Shown here in pieces: positions 59,501 through 64,000 of a stretch of 64,000 nt of DNA; the first letter of the stretch is position 1, and every line of letters begins with the position of its first letter. The DNA comes from Trichopria drosophilae. Taxonomy: Eukaryota > Arthropoda > Insecta > Hymenoptera > Diapriidae. Below the pieces are notes generated by a model. The model ran no database searches. It worked only from the letters and a program-made list of their open reading frames with translations, and was not told the origin of the DNA. A program made the translations under genes and the position numbers. Location of the stretch: positions 91,447,501 through 91,511,500 of the forward strand of contig CM059586.1 of the NCBI GenBank assembly GCA_030407085.1. Reading direction: 5' to 3'.

Positions 59501-60306
59501 ATGAAAATTGACCTGATTGTGATGAGATTTTTATGTAATTTCCATAAAATTTCAACTCAAAACATCCATGATTGTATGCTCATATAAGACTACCAATTAA
59601 ATTATTTTCTGTCATGTAATAAAACTTTACATATTCTGTACGATACTTGTATGACTAATAGATGTATATAATGTATATATTATATGTTTTTACATGTTTA
59701 CCATAACTATAAGGCACTTGTTTCAATTTCTCATGAGATTCTCATAAGAATCCTACTTAAAATTTTTCGCAGGGATGTTATGTAAGACGAATTAATGAAA
59801 TATATTTTTCTAAAATTCTCTTTAAAAATGTGATATGTAAGCATTTTAAACATGCAATACCTGAAATTTTTAATACGAATATTTTGTTTGTGACATAGTG
59901 TATAAATCATGTATTTTACAACTATAAAATAACTTATATATAATTTGTCTTATACCGTATCATAATAGTTTGAGTAGTGGACACAAGTGGCTAGGAAATT
60001 CAAATATTCATTTAAATACAGCACACACATCATTGCAATAACGGCAAAAAAGCATAAGCATGCATAGGTGTTGTGTTAATTTGAAAAAAAGCAAATAATG
60101 ATTTATGTTGTGTCAAAAAAGATGCTGCAAGTTGCGAGTAAGGCAGCCGTCGACTTCAGTACTAAAAGGTGCAATTATGTGATTGTCTGAATAAAGTCGA
60201 CGCCTCTTTGTAACGGTGATAAAGAAGGTTATCACAAAAGCGTTTTAAGGATAAAAAGGACTTACACTCCATTATACCACAAGTCAGCTGCGACAATCGG
60301 TACCAT
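44567..60306 (-). CDS. ABHD12: ABHD12-like lysophospholipid serine hydrolase, eight coding exons
   Basis: Exons on the minus strand: 60306-60266, 50541-50423, 50343-50238, 50157-49958, 49880-49745, 49593-49476, 47028-46867, 44698-44567. All introns have GT-AG ends and every junction keeps phase, giving 336 residues (human 398). Exon 2 has one hydrophobic membrane segment (VSILFYLFVFGLLPLVF). Later exons form the alpha/beta-hydrolase fold. The oxyanion motif HGNSG is in exon 4, the nucleophile elbow GHSLGTG in exon 5, the acid in LHAEDD in exon 7 and the histidine in GHKYI in exon 8, so the triad is complete. Family members are ER membrane lipases that hydrolyse lysophosphatidylserine and related lipids. 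Exon 1 (41 nt, MVPIVAADLWYNG) is assigned from an in-phase donor and its ATG, with less certainty than the others. The TGA at 44569-44567 overlaps a GTGAGT donor motif, so a further 3' exon is possible. Introns 1, 6 and 7 are filled with mobile elements. Confidence 0.9.
45080..46049. mobile_element. piggyBac-like foldback MITE in ABHD12 intron 7
   Basis: TTAA follows the right end (46050-46053); the left flank is TTTA, one change away. Ends are CCCAATAAGTCCCAAATATA and CATTTGGACCTTAATGGG, matching the CCCTTTAAGTCCCAAAT type at 11.3 kb. The element is a long inverted repeat centred near 45560. AGTCAATGCTTAAAAAGTTA at 45228 faces its complement near 45900, and AATGGCGACTCAGAAACG at 45420 faces CGTATCTGAGCCGCCATT at 45707. 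The plus frame at 45130-45321 is one arm. Confidence 0.65.
46054..46866. other. Remainder of ABHD12 intron 7 (upstream side), AT-rich
   Basis: A further weak inverted repeat centred near 46310 may be present: AATTTTAACGAGTGACAGC at about 46205 against GCCACTCGTTAAAATTTATT at about 46420, and TTGGTTCGGTAAAGTTG. No gene is seen apart from exon 7. Confidence 0.4.
47245..48869. mobile_element. Foldback element in ABHD12 intron 6
   Basis: Arms at about 47245-47650 and 48490-48869 are reverse complements with moderate divergence. Landmarks are AATTTCGCAAAATCCATACC and TTTCTTCCTGAAGGTTTGAG on one side, CTCAAACCTTCAGGAAGAAA and GGATATGGATTTTGCGAAAT on the other. The inner ends carry the TAGAGAATTTCATG repeat also seen at 13.35 kb. 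The centre (47650-48490) is unique AT-rich DNA. The several frames of 60-99 codons here are arm translations that resemble one another for that reason. Confidence 0.65.
48870..49475. other. Rest of ABHD12 intron 6, nothing recognised
   Basis: AT-rich intronic DNA between the foldback and exon 6. A TATATATA run lies at about 49413-49422. Confidence 0.45.
50542..50947. other. Start of ABHD12 intron 1 on the exon 2 side
   Basis: Mostly AT-rich, with one CpG-rich spot (GGGAGCGTTGCGCGAGCGCG, about 50675-50694). No exon is recognised. Confidence 0.4.
51150..51760. repeat. Imperfect tandem units of about 160 bp in the foldback arm
   Basis: The string ACATTnnnnCGCACATTTTA with AGAGGTCGTGA is found near 51151, and variants follow near 51310, 51470 and 51705. 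Each is followed by a T-rich tract and ACAAAAATC. The right arm contains the reversed counterparts near 54630-54980. Confidence 0.55.
51761..52360. other. Loop segment of the composite foldback, no gene
   Basis: AT-rich DNA. The plus frame at 52045-52254 (MKEILSDGVQHFVLSTITVL...) is 69 codons and compositionally a little less skewed than others. It has no recognisable domain. TTTTATTAGATGCTTCTG at 52297 recurs at 54456 in the same orientation. Confidence 0.4.
52361..52663. mobile_element. 303-bp palindromic MITE with CACTGAGAACTCA ends
   Basis: CACTGAGAACTCACCAGTAG is mirrored by CTACTAATGAGTTCTCAGTG. The arms remain complementary almost to the middle (ACCACTTGAAGTAGTAAAAT against TTTTACTACTTCAAGTATTT). 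It lies in the loop of the composite foldback. The family is unassigned. Confidence 0.65.
52752..54068. mobile_element. Full-length palindromic Tc1/mariner-like element
   Basis: TA at 52750-52751 and 54069-54070 bounds a 1,317-bp element. It starts CAGTACCGCTCAAAAGTATG with AGCT and ends AGCTCATACTTTTGAGCGGT with ACTG. CAGT...CAAAAGTATG is the typical Tc1 end. The two halves are complementary to near 53410. An inner landmark is AATCGAAAGGTAATCCCTAT against its complement at about 53785-53805. No transposase is encoded, so mobilisation would have needed a partner element. Confidence 0.8.
54195..54360 (+). repeat. Second copy of the 20985-21139 dispersed repeat
   Basis: Starts GTCGCTAGAGGGACACAG, includes CAGAATCCATGAATAGTCA and ATTCTGTGACGATAATCATA, and ends TTTCCATCGAAAACC. 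Order and orientation match the 21-kb copy. Confidence 0.6.
55472..58203. mobile_element. hAT-like element filled by a TTAACTTTT word array
   Basis: The exact 8-bp string TTATTTAC occurs at 55464-55471 and again at 58204-58211, directly outside ends that read TAGGGTTGGGTAG and CTTACCTAACCCAG. An 8-bp duplication with CAGGGTTGGGTA-like inverted ends is typical of hAT transposons. Almost the whole interior is TTAACTTTT in one orientation or AAAAGTTAA in the other. There is also a less repetitive segment at 55870-56540. A block with AATTAAGTTAAGTTAAAAG recurs at about 56694 and 57563 (869 bp apart) and in shorter form near 57270, so there is higher-order structure. No transposase is present. It lies in ABHD12 intron 1. 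Confidence 0.8.
56265..56490. repeat. Palindromic GTAATTTTAC / GTAAAATTAC block inside the hAT element
   Basis: ATTACCGTTAT and AACGGTAATTTTACAAAG alternate with complements such as CTTGTAAAATTACCATTAT. CTACATTAAGCGTGG faces CTACGCTTAATGTAG. It may be a MITE that inserted in the hAT element, as ATACTGTAAC at the left faces TTTTTTGCAGTAT at the right. Confidence 0.5.
58204..59009. repeat. Intron 1 segment with a 240-bp inverted repeat
   Basis: CAATGTTTCAAACTGCTCGG and TTCCTTCTCAA at 58591-58625 are mirrored by TTGAGAAGGAATCGGAGCAG and TTTGAAACGTC at 58790-58820. TCGTAACGTACATG and ATATCGACG are mirrored by CGTCGATATGTACTTTACGA. The frames at 58635-58847 (-) and 58756-58962 (+) overlie this palindrome and are doubtful. 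The rest is AT-rich. Confidence 0.5.
59010..59776. mobile_element. MITE with ATCCCTGCGAAAAATTTTA ends
   Basis: ATCCCTGCGAAAAATTTTAG with GTAGGATTCTCATGAGAAT at the left is mirrored by TTCTCATGAGATTCTCATA with CTTAAAATTTTTCGCAGGGAT at the right. It is interrupted by the 59113-59470 element. Target duplication is not clear. Confidence 0.65.
59113..59470. mobile_element. 358-bp MITE with CCCAGTAAAC ends, nested
   Basis: TA at 59111-59112 and 59471-59472 bounds an element starting CCCAGTAAACAAAAAATGAT and ending TCATACTTCGTTTACTGGG. GGAATCATTC and AAAAGTATT-type words recur inside. It interrupts the surrounding MITE and so is younger. Confidence 0.65.
59777..60265. other. 5' end of ABHD12 intron 1, nothing recognised
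   Basis: AT-rich sequence grading into less AT-rich DNA near exon 1. GTCGACTTC and AAGTCGACGCC form a short inverted pair near 60150-60205. Confidence 0.45.
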
Positions 60307-60470
60307 CGTAGCTGACAGCACGTGATTGGCCCGCATGTTTGTTAGTGACTATATAAAATTATTCTATCCCATCAAATCGGCTGTCCTTTTACGCGACTTG
60401 CGATGATTGACTAAATACGTTCAACTTGAGGTAACGTCCCATAGTTTGAATTGCAATAACATTTTAATTC
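60307..60470 (-). promoter_or_regulatory. Putative ABHD12 promoter / 5' UTR
   Basis: Directly upstream (minus strand) of the proposed ABHD12 ATG are an E-box CACGTG at 60319-60324, a CCAAT box (ATTGG on plus) at 60325-60329 and a TATATA string at about 60350-60356. The placement depends on exon 1 being correct. The transcription start is not known and the true 5' UTR may extend further. Confidence 0.35.
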
Positions 60471-60542
60471 CTATGCACATAAAGCGGTCAAGGTAAAACC
60501 TTCGTGTTCATTACAGCAATACAAATAAGTTTTATGTTACTA

Positions 60543-60745
60543 CAGTAGGTCCTCTCTTATTCTAATTAGTAAAGTTTTTCAAGATGGCACCGACCTCTCT
60601 TATTCTAATTTTCCCCTTACCCCCACTTACTTTGCTTGCGACCTTGTGATTCGTGGACAATATTTATCTTTGACTTTTCGTGTGATAGTGGGGGAACGAT
60701 TAGAATAAGAGAGGCTGGACAATTAGAATAAGAGAGGTCCTACTG
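60543..60745. mobile_element. pogo/Tigger-like MITE, word TTATTCTAATT (compact copy)
   Basis: TA at 60541-60542 and 60746-60747 bounds a 203-bp element starting CAGTAGGTCCTCTC and ending GAGAGGTCCTACTG. CCTCTCTTATTCTAATT occurs twice at the left, once before and once after AAGATGGCACCG. AATTAGAATAAGAGAGG or GATTAGAATAAGAGAGG occurs twice at the right. It is nearly identical to 62642-62873 except for short internal length differences, so both are recent. Confidence 0.85.
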
Positions 60746-60747
60746 TA

Positions 60748-62090
60748 TTACTATTAGCAGTTTCTAAAGATGAATCACTTTGACATTAGTCAGCAGACAC
60801 TGCAAATCATGCTGCTTGTTAACAAAAAGTTTGAAGAAATTCACAGTCATTTCTTCATTGGGTTATGTTTAAATATTGCTGATTTTTAAAATAAATACTA
60901 AGGCTTTTGCGTCTAATCTGTCGTTTAAATTAAATGTTTTTTAAATACCTGAGAATAATCATAGTTGTTTTTAAATGTCGAGAACCCAAAAAAATTTGGC
61001 AATATCACTAAACTTTTCAAAATTGTTAAAATATTTAGCAGCATCCAAAAGTTACTATTTTTTCACAGTCTAATAGAATTTAATGAATTCTTGTACCGAA
61101 TGGGTTAATTGTTAACGAGTCTTTCAAATCACACAATCCAAGTATTAGTAACAGTCGTAAAATGGAATAAGATGAGAGAAGTATGTCTCGACTTCTCAAA
61201 CTAAAACTCACACTCGATAGCTCGGTGGCAAGCATCGACGTTGGTTTTTTTTTTCATGCGAATCAATAAGGGGTAGATAAATGGCTCGAATAAGGTCTTG
61301 AGGAATTTGCCTTGATCCTTGGATAAAATTTACTATCACTACGTACACCCTATACTAATTAATGTATACCTTTTCATAAAACGCCGCTTTAGATGCCAGT
61401 ATACCATAATGAATAAATGAAAGTTACAGGGGTGGTCCGAAATATGGGTATAATAAATTGTAAAATCGCTGACGAGGCTGAGTGGTGAGCGCTAAAAGCG
61501 TGATTTTTTTTTTTTAAACGGCACTTCGCCTATACAGGCCACAAATATTCTTTACAAAGGACCGAAAGGATAAAGTCCACATCCAGATTGGAGGACTATA
61601 TTAACACGTTTACTAAACCTTCGATAGGAGGTTTCTTCTTTCGACGCTAAGACAGGTCCTTTGGACGCTCTCAAGACAAGTGTCAAATTTGAACTATGTA
61701 TTGCAGTCACTTTCCTCCGAGCACCCCCAATCCCGAAATTTTAAGTCTCCAAGAATCCTATTGTGACACTATGGTATGCGCTTACTGTCTCTTTCTAACG
61801 TCACCGTAACACCACCTTTCACTTTCTCTCCTTAGAACCCGTCAGTCATGAGTCATATGAGTGACATGACCGATTGACCGTCATGCTTGAAGCTGTAATT
61901 CATGGTGTATATAAACATATAGATTCGTGAGCATTCGAATTCCTAATTATTTAACATGCTTCGAAGCTTCGATTTATATACATTCGTCTTCGAATTATCG
62001 CCTTTGTTAAACAATGCCAAGTATAAATAGAGTTATACGTGACGTCATACTAAGTCGGTATGGCAGAAAATAAAAGAGCGATTACCAGGT
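60748..62090. other. Intergenic DNA, no gene recognised
   Basis: The stretch 61440-61860 is less AT-rich (GCTGACGAGGCTGAGTGGTG, GGCACTTCGCCTATACAGGC, GGTCCTTTGGACGCTC) and may be a fragment of an older repeat or untranslated exon. I found no open frame or domain in it. The rest is AT-rich. Confidence 0.4.
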
Positions 62091-62489
62091 GGTCGAATAA
62101 AATCCCCAAAAACCAAAAAGTATACGAAAAATCTGTGTACGATTTAGTACGACATAAGTCTGTTTCTTTCCCGCTCTATTTCATAGTTATGAATGCGAGT
62201 CTATACGATATTATAATTATACGCGTTACATAAATGCACATAACCTCAAAGAAACGATTGTGTACTTTGGATTAATCGCATGATTTGAACTCAAAACTCT
62301 AAATTTCTTCGAGAATTATGAAATACGGAAAACGATATAATTACTCAACAAACCAAAAAGTATACGAAAAATCTGTGTACGATTTAGTACGACATAAGTC
62401 TGTTTCTTTCCTGCTCTTTCAGTTATGAATGCGAGTCTATACGATATTATAATTATACGCGTTACATAAACGCACATAACCTAACAGAA

Positions 62490-63602
62490 CCCAGATAACA
62501 CATGATATTCTCCGTATATTTGAAATTCATACGAAAATCTCCGAATATAATATACTCAGAATATAACATCATAAACAGCATATAAAAGTTCATATATCCT
62601 ATATAGATTCTCAGAATATCCAAAACAGAATATTATATTTACAGTAGGACCTCTCTTATTCTAATTAGTAAAGTTTTTCAAGATGGCGCCGACCTCTCTT
62701 ATTCTAATTTTCCCCTTACCCCCACTTACTTTGCTTGCAAGCTTGTGATTCGTGGACAATATTGTTCGTTGACTTTTCGTGTGATAGTGGGAGAAGACTT
62801 GTGGGGGAACGATTAGAATAAGAGAGGCTGGACAATTAGAATAAGAGGGGTTCGAATAAGAGAGGTCCTACTGTATGTATTTCGAAATTCGTATATTAGC
62901 CGTATATCCCAAAATCATCCTGAATTTCCTACACATACAAGTATGTATATATTCTCAGAATATGGAAAACAGAATATGACATGAGACGCATTAGCACCTT
63001 TCTCGCAAGTGGCAACAGTCGAGTCCGGTACGTATAAAAGAATCGACCATCCTGAGACAGACAAGAACATCGATGCCTGTCAGAAAGTCTGATGGTCTAC
63101 TACAGAGATTATACGAAAAAGATGGCTATAAAAAATTAAAATGAGAATAAAGGAAACTGTTGTTAATAAATAAAATTATGGAAGTGTTGCAAGAAACTTC
63201 GAAGTGAATAAACTTAACGCGGCCCAATCTGAACGTCTACGTTTTGCATAAACCTCATACTCTCAAGGGATGAAATGTTTTTTATATTTTGTTAAGGATA
63301 AATGGATTTTTTTAACTGTAATCTTGTGGTTAGCCAAAAATATTACAAATATATTCAGAGAGAAGCACAGAATATTTCATATTTGATTATCAAAAATGTA
63401 TGAATTATATACTACATATATTGTCAGAAATCGTGAATAATATTCTGAGGACATCGTGAGAACATATTTTGGGCGGACTTAGGAATATTCTGAGTATATT
63501 TTTAGAATATCGTAACATTTATTTCGAATATCCTCAGTATATCGAGCATGATATACCGAGTATATACTGAGAATATTCTGTAAATATCATGTGTTATGTG
63601 GG
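62490..63602. mobile_element. Iterated-word element with CCCAGATAACACATGATATT ends
   Basis: CCCAGATAACACATGATATT is mirrored by AATATCATGTGTTATGTGGG, 19 of 20 positions. Words of the type TATTCTCAGAATAT, CCGTATAT and GAATATTCTGAG recur in both orientations throughout. A pogo-like MITE (62642-62873) is inserted inside. Comparison with the uninterrupted copy of the tandem repeat shows flanks CAGAA and ACGATT joining without any duplicated bases. No transposase is seen. Confidence 0.7.
62642..62873. mobile_element. pogo/Tigger-like MITE, word TTATTCTAATT (longer copy)
   Basis: TA at 62640-62641 and 62874-62875 bounds a 232-bp element with the same ends and core as 60543-60745. It has two extra short pieces, near 62792-62806 (GAAGACTTGTGGG-type) and 62849-62860 (GGGTTCGAATAAG-type). 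The second gives a third, altered copy of the right-hand word. It lies inside the 62490-63602 element. Confidence 0.85.
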
Positions 63603-63660
63603 ACGATTATGTATTTGGATTATTCGAGAATTATGAAATACGGAAAACGATATAATTAAT

Positions 63661-64000
63661 TCTTCGATTAAATTGACAGAATTTAAAGCTATTCTAAGCC
63701 GCAACGAGTCAATTTTTGGAATGAGTTAAATACGGTATCGTATAAGATTTATTCAATTCTGGAATTGCAGGTCGTATAAAATAGTATGAATTCGAATAAG
63801 AATCTCGGATAATCAATACGCCACTAGATAGAAACAGAATGAAAAATATCGATTCCGGATACTTTCTGGTTTATTGGGATACAGGGTGCAGTCTGCCTCC
63901 CTAGCGGAAATGAAATAACTTCACTTTATTGTCCTTCACTTTGTTAGCGCCTTCACATCCATTCACAGCAAATGAAAATTCAATGAAATTCATTGGGTGA
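63661..64000. other. End of window, nothing recognised
   Basis: AT-rich sequence with GAATTCGAATAAGAATCTC and similar short words. No gene is supported. Confidence 0.4.

Larger units (their letters stand above)
62111..63660 (+). repeat. 240-bp tandem repeat, second copy interrupted
   Basis: AACCAAAAAGTATACGAAAA at 62111 recurs at 62351. The following text (GTACGATTTAGTACGACATA, AATGCGAGTCTATACGATAT, ATACGCGTTACATAAA) is nearly unchanged. Copy 2 stops at about 62489 and resumes at 63603 (ACGATTATGTATTTGGATTA, then TTCGAGAATTATGAAATACG), where the 62490-63602 element ends. Confidence 0.8.

Overview
The window looks like nuclear DNA from an arthropod, most probably an insect and possibly a hymenopteran. 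It is strongly AT-rich, has spliced protein genes with GT-AG introns, and is packed with palindromic non-autonomous DNA transposons. No bacterial, organellar or viral gene set is visible. The hymenopteran guess rests on overall character and not on a diagnostic gene.

Only four protein genes can be supported. Between 29.3 and 30.9 kb there is a compact cluster. It holds an unrecognised 83-residue acidic protein (+) and, 195 bp downstream, a TIPIN/Swi3-domain replication-fork protein (+). Convergent to both is the two-exon Sm-like protein LSm6 (-). From 60306 down to 44567 on the minus strand lies an eight-exon ABHD12-type serine hydrolase with its full catalytic triad. Its 41-nt first coding exon is separated from exon 2 by about 9.7 kb of transposon-filled intron. 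A frameshifted Mutator-like transposase relic sits at 27.1-27.5 kb. Weak candidate exons occur near 19.7-20.1 kb and a GC-rich promoter-like island at 7.8-8.4 kb.

Nearly everything else is mobile or palindromic DNA. (a) Five complete pogo/Tigger-like MITEs and one end, all with CAGTA-type ends and TA target duplications. (b) Five TTAA-flanked piggyBac-like elements. (c) Two TA-flanked elements beginning GGGGAG. (d) Two elements with a GGGT-ATTCTCC end. (e) A long palindromic Tc1-like element. (f) A hAT-like element with an exact 8-bp target duplication whose interior is a 2.7-kb array of TTAACTTTT words. (g) Several other foldbacks, many nested in each other. A recurrent coding-looking module (KMADPIWR in one frame) occurs at six loci inside several unrelated element types.

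Layout: 0-29 kb transposon-rich, essentially gene-free; 29.3-30.9 kb gene cluster; 31-44 kb a near-continuous row of elements; 44.6-60.3 kb ABHD12 with elements in introns 1, 6 and 7; 60.5-64 kb pogo MITEs and a 240-bp tandem repeat interrupted by another element. The recurring theme is a construction style: a short word of about 8-16 bp is iterated in both orientations within an element, and different elements use different words.
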